Shown here piece after piece: positions 23,571 to 32,700 of a stretch of DNA of 38,653 nucleotides. A program made the position numbers and the translations under genes. Location: assembly GCF_959608125.1 (NCBI RefSeq), contig NZ_CAUHPG010000022.1:1-38653 (forward strand), read 5' to 3'. Numbering within the stretch: the first letter of the stretch is position 1; each line of letters starts with the position of its first letter. This stretch comes from an uncultured Slackia sp. (lineage in GTDB: Bacteria; Actinomycetota; Coriobacteriia; Coriobacteriales; Eggerthellaceae). A model generated the notes under the pieces. It made no database searches. It was not told where the DNA came from and saw only the letters and a program-made list of their open reading frames with translations.

Positions 23571-24524
23571 ATGGCTTACTCAGGAAACCCGAAAGACTAC
23601 GCTGTCGCTGTTCTGTATGGCGGCACGAGCGGCGAACGGGAAGTGTCGCTGAATTCGGGGAAATGCTGCGGCCGCGCCCTCGAGGAAAAGGGCTTTTCGG
23701 TCACGTTGCTCGACCCCGCTTCGCGCGATGACCTGAAAAGGCTGATCGACGAAACCTTCGATGTGGCGTTTCTCGCGTTGCACGGCAAGGGCGGAGAAGA
23801 TGGAACCCTGCAGGGATTCCTCGAGACGCTCGGCATTCCCTATACCGGTTCGGGCATTCTTGCCAACGCGATCGCGATCAACAAAGGCAAGTCCAAAGAG
23901 CTTTACGAAAGCGCCGGCCTGCGCGTCGCCGCTTCCGTGCTCGTCGGTCGCAACGACGTGCTCGACGATGCCGATAGGCAGGAAATCGTCGATACGTGCG
24001 GCATTCCTTGCGTCGTGAAGCCCTCGACCGAAGGCAGCTCGCTCGGTATGACCATCGTGCGCGATGCGGCGGATTTGCAGGCGGCGCTCGACACGGCGCT
24101 TGCGGTCGACGACGAGGCCATGGTCGAGCAGTTCATAGACGGCATCGAGCTTACGGTGGGCGTTATGGGCTCCGACGACCCGACTGCTTTCCCGGTGATT
24201 CAAATTTTGTCGAACGATGACGAATTCTATAACTATCATGCGAAATACGCCGCCGGCGGAAGCACCCATATCTGCCCGGCTCCTATTTCGGAGGAGGCCA
24301 CCGAGCAGGCTCAAGGCATGGCTGTTGCGGCCCACGCCGTTTTGGGATGCAAGGGCATTTCGCGCACCGATATCATGCTCGATAAAGAGGGTCGCTGCTG
24401 GGTTTTGGAAACCAACACGCTTCCCGGCATGACCGATACGTCCCTGATTCCCGATGCCGCGCGTGCCGTGGGGATGAGCTTCGGCGACGTGTGCGAGAAG
24501 CTGATCGAAATGGCGTTGGAGTAG
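23571..24524 (+). CDS. ddl: D-alanine--D-alanine ligase
   Basis: ATP-grasp ligase that makes the D-Ala-D-Ala dipeptide of peptidoglycan precursors in the cytoplasm. The 317-residue product has VAVLYGGTSGEREVSLNSG, VAFLALHGKGGEDGTLQG, PYTGSG, the ATP-grasp VVKPSTEGSSLG, the loop NYHAKYAAGGSTHICPA and the metal-binding LETNTLPGMTDTSLIP. It is complete. The start ATG has a modest GGACGG ribosome site. It appears to be a single-gene unit ending at a terminator. Confidence 0.95.
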   Translation: MAYSGNPKDYAVAVLYGGTSGEREVSLNSGKCCGRALEEKGFSVTLLDPASRDDLKRLIDETFDVAFLALHGKGGEDGTLQGFLETLGIPYTGSGILANAIAINKGKSKELYESAGLRVAASVLVGRNDVLDDADRQEIVDTCGIPCVVKPSTEGSSLGMTIVRDAADLQAALDTALAVDDEAMVEQFIDGIELTVGVMGSDDPTAFPVIQILSNDDEFYNYHAKYAAGGSTHICPAPISEEATEQAQGMAVAAHAVLGCKGISRTDIMLDKEGRCWVLETNTLPGMTDTSLIPDAARAVGMSFGDVCEKLIEMALE

Positions 24525-24569
24525 CGGAGCGTTTCCGCGCCGCATGCGTTTTGCGCCTAGAAAACGAGC

Positions 24570-24603
24570 AGGGCCGCCCTCGATCGGGGCGGCCCTCTCT
24601 TTC
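24570..24603. terminator. bidirectional terminator after ddl
   Basis: Ten-bp GC stem (24570-24579 with 24587-24596), followed on plus by CTCTTTC and on minus by TGCTCGTTTTC. It lies between converging ddl and the tail-anchored protein gene. Confidence 0.75.
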
Positions 24604-24618
24604 GAAGCGATGGCTTTC

Positions 24619-25275
24619 TTAGATGATTCCCATGGAATGAACGACCCAGACGACCAGCGCGATGACGGCGAAGATGAATGCCCAGCTGATTATGTAGCAT
24701 CCCACGTTGCCGCTGCGGCCTTTGTCGAGCATTTTGTCGTGGACGCTGCGATGGTCTTTGAGAATGACGGTTTGACCGCTTCCCTTGGGGGTCTTCACCT
24801 TGTTGGACGGCGTCCATGATTCGGGATCGGCGATGACTTTAGCGACGCTTGCCGGATTCAGGGCCGGATCGGGGCGCGAGCCGTCGGCGGCCGCCTGTGC
24901 GAAGATCTTCACGAAACGGTCGAACCGGTCGGTGTGGCGGGGGGAGTAGGCGAAGATCGCCGCCTGGCCCCAGTAGACGCCGGGGTCGGGTTCTTCGCTG
25001 TAGGCGGTGAAGCTGAGCACGTAGCGTATGGTCCACCCTTTGGCGTGGTAGATGGCCAACTTGTACGAATCCGAGGGGCTTAGGTACGCGAAGGTCTGTC
25101 CGTAGGGGTTTTTCAGCCACGCCTGCTGGTGTTTTTTCTCGTCGAGTTGCCAGACCACCTCGCCGCAATCGCCGACCGCGTAATCCGATCCGGCGATGAT
25201 CGCACCCGTCCGCTTATCGGGGGTTTGGAAACGGACGTAAGAGCCGAAATAGACATCGGATGCGTTTGTAGGCAT
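24619..25275 (-). CDS. unknown tail-anchored membrane protein
   Basis: I do not recognise a family. The 218-residue product has a soluble N-terminal part of about 185 residues rich in aromatic residues (VYFGSYVRFQTP, WTIRYVLSFTAYSEEPDPGVYWGQAAIFAYS, RFDRFVKIFAQ). A Lys-rich linker and one C-terminal transmembrane helix (about 191-213) follow, with almost nothing after it. There is no signal peptide, so the bulk is probably cytoplasmic. The ATG at 25275 follows AAAGGAA; the open frame to 25824 runs into the divergent gene and is not used. Only 30 bases separate it from the divergent nuclease-helicase start, so the promoters overlap. Confidence 0.75.
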   Translation of the reverse strand: MPTNASDVYFGSYVRFQTPDKRTGAIIAGSDYAVGDCGEVVWQLDEKKHQQAWLKNPYGQTFAYLSPSDSYKLAIYHAKGWTIRYVLSFTAYSEEPDPGVYWGQAAIFAYSPRHTDRFDRFVKIFAQAAADGSRPDPALNPASVAKVIADPESWTPSNKVKTPKGSGQTVILKDHRSVHDKMLDKGRSGNVGCYIISWAFIFAVIALVVWVVHSMGII

Positions 25276-25305
25276 GTGGTTCCTTTCGTGATAGGCTAGC
25301 GAAAT

Positions 25306-28300
25306 ATGACCGAAATGAAAGATTTCATTATGCAGAATATGAGTGTATACGACTTCGTTTCCCAAGGCACTCCGGAGGATGTCGTGCAGCGCTACGCACG
25401 TCTGAAGGAGGTTGCCGAGCGTTCCGATTTCGGCGAGCTCGATCGCAACGTCGTTGTGCTCGATACCGAAACCACGGGGTTTTCCCAGAATCACGATGAA
25501 TTGACGCAAATCGCTGCCGCGCGTCTCGAGCGCGGCGAAATCACCGAATGGTTCGTCACGTTCGTCAATCCCGGCAAGCCCATTCCCGATGACGTCGCTC
25601 GCCTGACCGATATCCACGACGAAGACGTGGCCGATGCCCCTTCGCCCGAAGAGGCCCGCGCCCGTCTTGTGGAATTCGTCGGCGACGCCACGGTGGTCGC
25701 GCATAACGCCGCATTCGATAAGGGCTTCACGACGAAGAGCCCGGCGGGTTACCCCTTGCTGGAAAACCTCTGGGTCGATTCGCTCGATCTGGCCCGCATC
25801 GCGCTTCCGCGCTTGAATTCTCATAGGCTCATCGACTTGGTGAAGGCCTTCGACGCGCCGCTTTCAACCCATCGTGCCGATGCCGATGTGGAAGCGTTGT
25901 GCGCCGTATACCGCATTCTGCTGGCTGCTATTGCAGAAATGCCGCTTGACCTGGTTGAATACATTGCCGATTTGGCACCTGTCGAAGAATGGCCTACAGG
26001 CGCGGTGTTTTCCTGCATGGCGTCGAGCATGGCTGCGCTCGAAGAGGCCGAACATGGAACCGACATCCGCGCGAAGCGCTACCCGATGACCGTCAGAGGG
26101 CTTCGACACGCGCGTCTTTCGCGCACGATGAACGACGACGAATCCTCCGCCGCCGTCGAGCGTTGTACGGGTCCGGTCGAATTCCCCGATGCGCATGAGG
26201 TTGCCGAGGCGTTTTCGAAGGACGGCGTGGTCGGCGGCCTGTACGAGGAATTCGAGCCCCGCGTCGAGCAGTCCATTATGGCCGACAGCGTGCTGAAGGC
26301 GTTTTCCACGGGCACGAATCTCGTGGTCGAGGCCGGTACGGGCGTAGGCAAGTCGATGGCCTATTTGCTGCCGAGCGCATTGGCGGCTTTGCGTAGCCAC
26401 GCGGCGGTGGGCGTGGCCACGAAGACCAACGCGTTGCTCGACCAGATCGTCTACAAAGAGCTTCCGCTGCTGCGCCGCGCCCTCGAGGAACGCGGCGTGG
26501 GCAGCCTTGAATACGTGGCGCTCAAGGGATTCTCGCATTATCCGTGCCTGCGCCTGGTCGACCGCCTGGTGCATGACGGCGCGCGTAGCGTGACCGTTAT
26601 GGGCAAGCAGGTGAGCCAGGCTCCCTCGATCGCCGCGCTGCTTTCGTTCATCGAGCAAACCGAATACGACGACATGGATGCCCTGAAGCTCGATTTCAAG
26701 GCTCTGCCGCGCTATGCGTTCACGACGTCTTCGCGCGATTGTCTGCGCCGCAAGTGCCCGTACTACGGCACGCAGTGCTTCGTGCACGGCGTGCGCAAGA
26801 AGGCCGAGCGCGCCCATATCGTGGTGACGAACCACTCGCTGTTTTTCTGCGACTTGGCCGCTGACGGGGGTTTGCTGCCGGAAATCCGTTTCTGGGTGGT
26901 CGACGAGGCCCACGGAGCCGAGGCCGAGGCTCGTCGTGCGTTGGCGATCAAGCTTGATGCCGCCGAGATGGTGCGCCTTGCCAACAGGCTTGCCTCCGAG
27001 GACGCCAAGAGGAACCCGTTCGTGCGACTGGAGCGCCGCGCTCCGCTCGATTCGGGCAAGCAGCCTGAGGCGAGCACGCTGTTCTTCGGTCTCACCGAGA
27101 AGGCGCGTGCGCGCGGCAAGGAGTTCGCGGAGGCGTCGTTCGAATTCGCCCGCCGTATGAAGGACTTGGTGGCGTGCGACGTCGGCAAAGGAAATAAGAG
27201 TTACGAGACCATCGATCTGTGGATCAACGACGCCGTGCGCTCCGACGAGCGCTTCGCCGCGCTGCGCGGTTTCGCGAAAACCTTCCGCGACCAGTCAGAA
27301 CGTCTTATCACGGCAGGCAACGAGCTCATTGCGTTCCTCGACGGCGTCGACGGCGTGGCCGATTGCCAGCGCGATATCGCCACGGTTGTCATCGACGCGA
27401 AGGAAATGCTGCAGTCGTGCGAGTTGATCATGGAAAAGGCCGATCCGCGCTTCGTCTATTCCGCGAAGCTTTCGCGCAAGCCCGAGCGTGTGGCCGAAGA
27501 GCTGCAGGCCCAGGTGGTCGATGTGGGGCAGATGCTCGACGAGACGCTGTACGAGAAGACGCGAAGCGTCGTGTATGCCAGCGCCACCGTGACCATCGGC
27601 GACGATTTCAAGAGTTTCATGGCGGCCATGGGCCTCAACGAGGGCGAGTCGTCGCATGCGGAGACGTGCCTTTTGGGCTCGAGCTACGATTTCGATAAGA
27701 ACATGCAGGTCCTGGTGATCAATGATATTCCCGAGCCCAACCAGCCGGGATATCTCGAGGCGCTTCAGCATCTGCTGACCGAGCTGCATGTCGCTCAGCA
27801 GGGCAGCATGCTCACGCTTTTCACGAATCGCCGCGAGATGGAGGCGTGCTTCGATGTCGTCGATCCCCGGATGAAAGAAGAGGGACTGCGTCTGGTCTGC
27901 CAGAAGTGGGGCGTCTCGACGAAGGGTCTGCGCGACGATTTTCTGAAAGACGAGCACCTGTCGCTTTTCGCCTTGAAGAGCTTCTGGGAAGGCTTCGATG
28001 CGCCGGGTGCCACGCTCAAGGGCGTCGTCATCCCCAAGCTGCCGTTCGCCAAGCCGTCAGACCCGCTTTCGTGTGAACGCGCGCTGCGCGATTCCGCGGC
28101 GTGGTCGCACTACACCCTTCCGCAGGCGGTTATCGAGATAAAGCAGGCTGCGGGCCGTTTGATCCGCACGTCCACCGATACGGGCGTGCTGGTGATGGCC
28201 GACAGGCGCCTGCTGACCAAGGGCTACGGCAAAACCTTCTTGCGCTCCCTTCCGTCGAAGAACGTGAAGTCGTGCTCGACTGCCGAGGCCGTCGAAATCG

Positions 28301-28332
28301 TGCGCAGCGCATCGGAGAGACAGGGCTCGTAG
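25306..28332 (+). CDS. dinG: DnaQ-type 3'-5' exonuclease / DinG-family helicase fusion
   Basis: Probable DNA repair nuclease-helicase. The 1008-residue product has an N-terminal DEDDh exonuclease (about 47-210): VVLDTETTG with Asp53 and Glu55, VVAHNAAFD, and HRADADV. A superfamily 2 XPD/DinG helicase follows: Walker A EAGTGVGKS (about 341-350), DEAH box at about 531-534, and motif VI QAAGRLIRT. Cys414, Cys479, Cys484 and Cys491 have the spacing of the DinG iron-sulfur cluster, which some Gram-positive exonuclease-DinG proteins lack. The ATG start has a weak ribosome site; Met4, Met9 and Met12 are alternatives. The next gene begins three bases after its stop. Confidence 0.92.
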   Translation: MTEMKDFIMQNMSVYDFVSQGTPEDVVQRYARLKEVAERSDFGELDRNVVVLDTETTGFSQNHDELTQIAAARLERGEITEWFVTFVNPGKPIPDDVARLTDIHDEDVADAPSPEEARARLVEFVGDATVVAHNAAFDKGFTTKSPAGYPLLENLWVDSLDLARIALPRLNSHRLIDLVKAFDAPLSTHRADADVEALCAVYRILLAAIAEMPLDLVEYIADLAPVEEWPTGAVFSCMASSMAALEEAEHGTDIRAKRYPMTVRGLRHARLSRTMNDDESSAAVERCTGPVEFPDAHEVAEAFSKDGVVGGLYEEFEPRVEQSIMADSVLKAFSTGTNLVVEAGTGVGKSMAYLLPSALAALRSHAAVGVATKTNALLDQIVYKELPLLRRALEERGVGSLEYVALKGFSHYPCLRLVDRLVHDGARSVTVMGKQVSQAPSIAALLSFIEQTEYDDMDALKLDFKALPRYAFTTSSRDCLRRKCPYYGTQCFVHGVRKKAERAHIVVTNHSLFFCDLAADGGLLPEIRFWVVDEAHGAEAEARRALAIKLDAAEMVRLANRLASEDAKRNPFVRLERRAPLDSGKQPEASTLFFGLTEKARARGKEFAEASFEFARRMKDLVACDVGKGNKSYETIDLWINDAVRSDERFAALRGFAKTFRDQSERLITAGNELIAFLDGVDGVADCQRDIATVVIDAKEMLQSCELIMEKADPRFVYSAKLSRKPERVAEELQAQVVDVGQMLDETLYEKTRSVVYASATVTIGDDFKSFMAAMGLNEGESSHAETCLLGSSYDFDKNMQVLVINDIPEPNQPGYLEALQHLLTELHVAQQGSMLTLFTNRREMEACFDVVDPRMKEEGLRLVCQKWGVSTKGLRDDFLKDEHLSLFALKSFWEGFDAPGATLKGVVIPKLPFAKPSDPLSCERALRDSAAWSHYTLPQAVIEIKQAAGRLIRTSTDTGVLVMADRRLLTKGYGKTFLRSLPSKNVKSCSTAEAVEIVRSASERQGS

Positions 28333-28335
28333 CGC

Positions 28336-29682
28336 ATGGCGGGCAAGAAGGGCGGCCGTCCTTTCAGGGGCATCGGCGCGAGCGTGCATATTAAAAAGAA
28401 TACGGCGGGCACATCGAACGAGATATCGCTTTCGGTGCTCGACGGCTTGAAAAGCCGGGCCGATAACGAGCTGGGAGAGGCCGACCCCAAGGTCAAGCTG
28501 GGCGATTTGTCGCTGTTCACGGTTTCTTCGAAGAAAGATCGGCGCTTGCCTGCGAAAGACGAGAAGCTGTCGGCGCTTCCTGCGCCTGCGGCATCGTCCG
28601 CTTCCTCGGAAAAGAAGCCCGTCGCGAAGAAGAAGGCGCACCCGTCCGATCGCCCTGCATCGTCGCGCCCTGCGCGCGAGAGGAAGCCTTCCCGCGCGCA
28701 GCGCAATCGCGAAAGGGCGCTGCGCGATCCCGAAAAGGAAATCAAGCGTAGGAAGAAAAACCGCCGCGTCCGTCGCTTCGCCGCGATTGCCGTGGCGTCG
28801 CTTTGTTGCTGCGCATGTATCGGCGCCGCAGCGCTTTTCGCCGCGAACGCTTACGAGCAGAGCAGATCGAATCTCGCCTTGCTTTCCCAGGCTTTCGACG
28901 AAATAGAGAAGGCGGATTCGCTTGTGCTCAGCATGGACGACCTGGTGATGAAGGACGAGTCGATCGTGACCGTCGAGGAGCTCGACGAACTCGAGCAGGG
29001 CATGAGCGACGCGGGCGTGCATCTCAATGCCGCCTGCGCATTCTCTGACGAGGCGTTTCAGGCGATGGGGGAGTCGCCCGGCAAAGACGCCGCTCGCCAG
29101 GTGTCGGAATCGGCCGATGCCAGACGGGACATGATGAAATATGCCGAAGCGTTGCTTCATGCCGATGCCGATGCGCGTTCCGCCGTCGAATCGGCGGAAA
29201 AGTGCTGGGACCAGGTGCTCGAGGCCGACGGGTTGATGAAGGAGGCCGCCGACCTGGTGGCTGATACGACCGTGGAAAACGTGACCGCGTCCCAGGGCAA
29301 ATCGGAGCAGGCCATCGCATTGCTCGACGAGGCCGCGGCAAGTTTGGCATCCGCGCAGGCGGAATGCCCTTCAGCCGACTTTTCGGCGCTTGCGGCGCTG
29401 ATCGAGAAGAAAAGGGAGCAGAACGTATATGCGGTAGAAAGCGACAAGGCCATCTACATTCAGGACAAGGCCACGGCAGAATCGTTCAACGAGTCGTATA
29501 ACCGGGCCGATGCCGAGGCCGTGGAGCTTGCCGCAGCCCTTCCCGAGCGCCCTGCTCAACCTATTTTGGATAGGCTCGATGCTCAGACGTCGGAAACGCG
29601 TTCTCGCTATCTCGACGCTAGGAAACGGGCTGCGGAATCGGATGCGTTTATTAGGGATTACCTAGGACGGCCGGGCGAATAG
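28336..29682 (+). CDS. unknown single-pass membrane protein with extracytoplasmic coiled coil
   Basis: No family recognised. The 448-residue product begins with a basic, Ser/Pro/Lys/Arg-rich cytoplasmic region (1-147; RGIGASVHIKKN, KPVAKKKAHPSDRP, RAQRNRERALRDPEKEIKRRKKNRR). One transmembrane helix (about 148-170) with a Cys-rich core (CCCAC) follows. The rest is a long Ala/Glu/Asp-rich helical region (about 175-440), probably coiled coil outside the membrane. The basic segment could bind nucleic acid or phospholipid head groups; this is speculative. It is coupled to the nuclease-helicase gene (3-base gap), and the M28-like gene follows by about 59 bases. Confidence 0.8.
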   Translation: MAGKKGGRPFRGIGASVHIKKNTAGTSNEISLSVLDGLKSRADNELGEADPKVKLGDLSLFTVSSKKDRRLPAKDEKLSALPAPAASSASSEKKPVAKKKAHPSDRPASSRPARERKPSRAQRNRERALRDPEKEIKRRKKNRRVRRFAAIAVASLCCCACIGAAALFAANAYEQSRSNLALLSQAFDEIEKADSLVLSMDDLVMKDESIVTVEELDELEQGMSDAGVHLNAACAFSDEAFQAMGESPGKDAARQVSESADARRDMMKYAEALLHADADARSAVESAEKCWDQVLEADGLMKEAADLVADTTVENVTASQGKSEQAIALLDEAAASLASAQAECPSADFSALAALIEKKREQNVYAVESDKAIYIQDKATAESFNESYNRADAEAVELAAALPERPAQPILDRLDAQTSETRSRYLDARKRAAESDAFIRDYLGRPGE

Positions 29683-29684
29683 GA

Positions 29685-29690
29685 TATACT
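29685..29690 (+). promoter_or_regulatory. -10 box upstream of the M28-like gene
   Basis: TATACT about 50 bases before the chosen start of the M28-like gene; no convincing -35. The gene could also be read from the upstream operon. Confidence 0.3.
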
Positions 29691-29741
29691 TCAGACGAAT
29701 ATGCCCTTATCCATGTGGCTAGGAAGATTAAGAAGGCCCGT

Positions 29742-32700
29742 ATGAGCAAACCTATCGATCATATCGCCTATCTCTCCCAAGAGATCGGTCCGCGCCCCGC
29801 GGGTACCGAAGAGGAGCAGCAGGCGGCTCTTTATATAACCGAGCGTTTCCAAAAGGAAACGCGTCTTCCGGTGAACATCGAAGACTTCACGTGCAGTTCG
29901 AATGCGGACATGCCCAAGCTTATTTGCTATATCGTGACGATCGTCGCGGTTTTGCTGGGCCTGTTCCTCCCCGTAGCCGCCATTCCGGCCGTCGTTGCGT
30001 CGGTGCTTTCGGCGGCCGTGTTCGTGGCCGAAAGCTTCGACAAGCCCGTTCTGTCTCAGCTTTTCATGAAGGGCGTGAGCCAGAACGTCGTTGCGAAGTA
30101 CGAGCCTTCGCACGATCCCGATGGGGCGGGGACTCGTCGACGCAAGGTCATCCTGGTGGCGAATTACGACAGCGGAAAGGTGCGCCACGACCTGGCGGGA
30201 TTCCTTCCTTCCATTAAACGCCCGATGCAGTATGCGGCGATCGTTTCCATGTGCTTGTTGCCTGTCGTGCTGCTTATCCGCCAGTTCGCCTTCGCCGGCG
30301 AAGGCATCGGTGCGACTGCATGTCTGGTCATCGCCGTGATTCTTCTTGTTGCCGTGGTCGTTCCCGCGGCGTTTATCGCTCTCGAGAAAGCGTCGGCATA
30401 CAACGAAGGAGCCAACTCCAATGCGTCGGGCATCGCCGTTATGCTCGAGGTCGCGCGTCGCATCGGAAGCGGCGAGGCTTCGGGCGAGCCGTTCCCCGAA
30501 GGCGTCATGCATGACGAGGAGACGGCCCGTGCCGCCGGCGTCGTGCCTGATGGTGCTACTCTTTCGTACGAGCATGGCGCGGGAGACGGCGGCGAACAGG
30601 CCTACATGAACGACGAACTTCTTTCCGAGGGCCCCTCTGCCGAGGACCTCAGCCGCATGCGCAAGGAAACGCGCAGCGCCTTGACGAGCGCTCCGATCGA
30701 AACGCTCGCCGCCGCTGCCGCGAAAGCCGCCGAACTGCATGAAGCCGCCGAAGCCGCCGAAGCCGCGCGCCGAGAGCAGGAAGAGGCCGATCGCCTGGCC
30801 GCCGAAGCGGAAGCCGAAGAACGTGCCCGTCTCGAAGAAGAGATGCGCCTGGCCGCCGAGGCCGCGAAGGTGAAGCCGACGCCCACCGTTCCCGAGTGGT
30901 ACCTCAAAGCTACCGAGAAGGCCCGCAAGAGCGAGCCGCTGCTGGGCAAGAGCGAGTCTTCCTATCGTTCCCGTTATGCCGATTTCCCCGATGAGCGCCG
31001 TGTCGTCGAAGAAGAGGTCATGCCCGAAGACGAGCCTATCGAGATTCAGGAAATCCCCGGTTCCGTCGAACAGGTTCCGTACGAAGACGATTTCACCGCC
31101 GAGTCCGAATCCGAGCAGCAGGCCTCCGTGGAAGATGGTTCTGCCGCCGCCGAGCCCGTCGAGCAGAATGCTGAAGACGAGGCTCTGGCTGCGGTCGATG
31201 AGGCCGAATCCGACCAGCACGTTTCCGATCAAAAGGATTCCGATGCTTCGGTGCGCGATCTTTCGGCCGATAAGCAGGGCGATTCTGCGTCTGTCGCTTC
31301 CGAGGCCGTCCAGTCTGCAGAAGAGCCTGAGGCAGGAGCCACCACCGCCATGCCTGCGGTATCCGATGCCGGCACGCTCGATCTCGAGGCGCTGCGTGCC
31401 GCTGCTGCCGAGGTGACATCCGAGCCTGTAGAGGTCGTCGCAGCGCCCGATGCGGTCGCTTCCGTCGAGGCGCCTGCCGAGGAAGCCGTCGCCTCCGAGG
31501 CGACCGACGCCGCTCCTGTCATCGTTGCCGAGCAAGCGCAGCCTATCGAGGTCGCTGTAGCTTCCGCCGATGCCACCGTGCCCGTTTCGCCTCAGATGAT
31601 GTACTACAAAGAACCTGAAGACCGCTCTCAGGAGATGATGGATCGCGCCCGCAAGGAGCGTTCCGTGGTGACGTTGACGGCCGACGAGGTCAAGGACATG
31701 GAGGTTTCCATCGAGAAAGCCGTTCCGGTGGCATCGTCTGCCGAGGTGACGTCGATTCCTGTCGAGGGCGCCGTTAGGGAGGTCGCGGAGACTGCCCCCG
31801 AAACGCCCGTGGCCGCGGCATCGACAGCGGTTATGCCGGTCCAGCCCGCCGCAGCGCCTCAGCCCGCCCCCGCCGCTCCTGCGCAGATGCAGGCCGGTCG
31901 CATCATCGAGGCGCGCGTCCCCGTCGTCGACCTCCCCAGCATCACACTGCCCGCTATGCAGGCTCCCGATCCGAGGCCCGTTTCGTTCGAAGAGCTTCGC
32001 CAGCGCGCTCCTTTGGCGAGCGCCGCCGAGTCGAAGGGTGAAGAGGCGGCCAAGGACCTTCTGTCCATCAGCTTGCCCTCCATCGACGGTCCGTCCGGCG
32101 CCACGGGGTCTTTCGCGCGTGTCGACGCGCCCCAGACCCAGAATACGAGCGTCAGCCTGACAGGTTCGTTCGCTCCCGTCGGCGCTATCGGCGCCGAACC
32201 CGTGGGCGACGAGCTGATCGAGAACGTGGATCCCGAGGATGTCTACGTGGATGATGCCGACGACTCGGTGTTTGAGGAAGAGTTCACGGAGACGGGAGCT
32301 TTCGCAGGTCCCGGTTATGTGGAGATGCCCCAGTCTCGTGTCGGTCGTTTCTTCGGCAAGTTCCGTCGCAAGAAGAAAGACGAGGAACAGAGCGCTCACG
32401 AATGGCTCGATGTTGACGAGAACTTCGATGCCCGTTCCGCCGGCAAGGCTCGCGGCAGCTGGGAGAGCTTCCGTAACGAAGATGACGATTGGCAGGGCGG
32501 CGCGTTCGACGGTATCAAGGCGCGTTTGCCGCGCAAAGAGGACGAAGAGGGCGAGGACGGGCCCTACGAGGGCCGCGCTCGCTTGAGCGCTCCCGCGGTG
32601 TCTCATGACGCGTTTGCCGCGGCGCTTGCCGCAGCCAATGCCGCCGCCGAGGCGAAGGGTGAAAAGCCCGTCGCCGAAGACGACCCGTACGAGGAGGATA

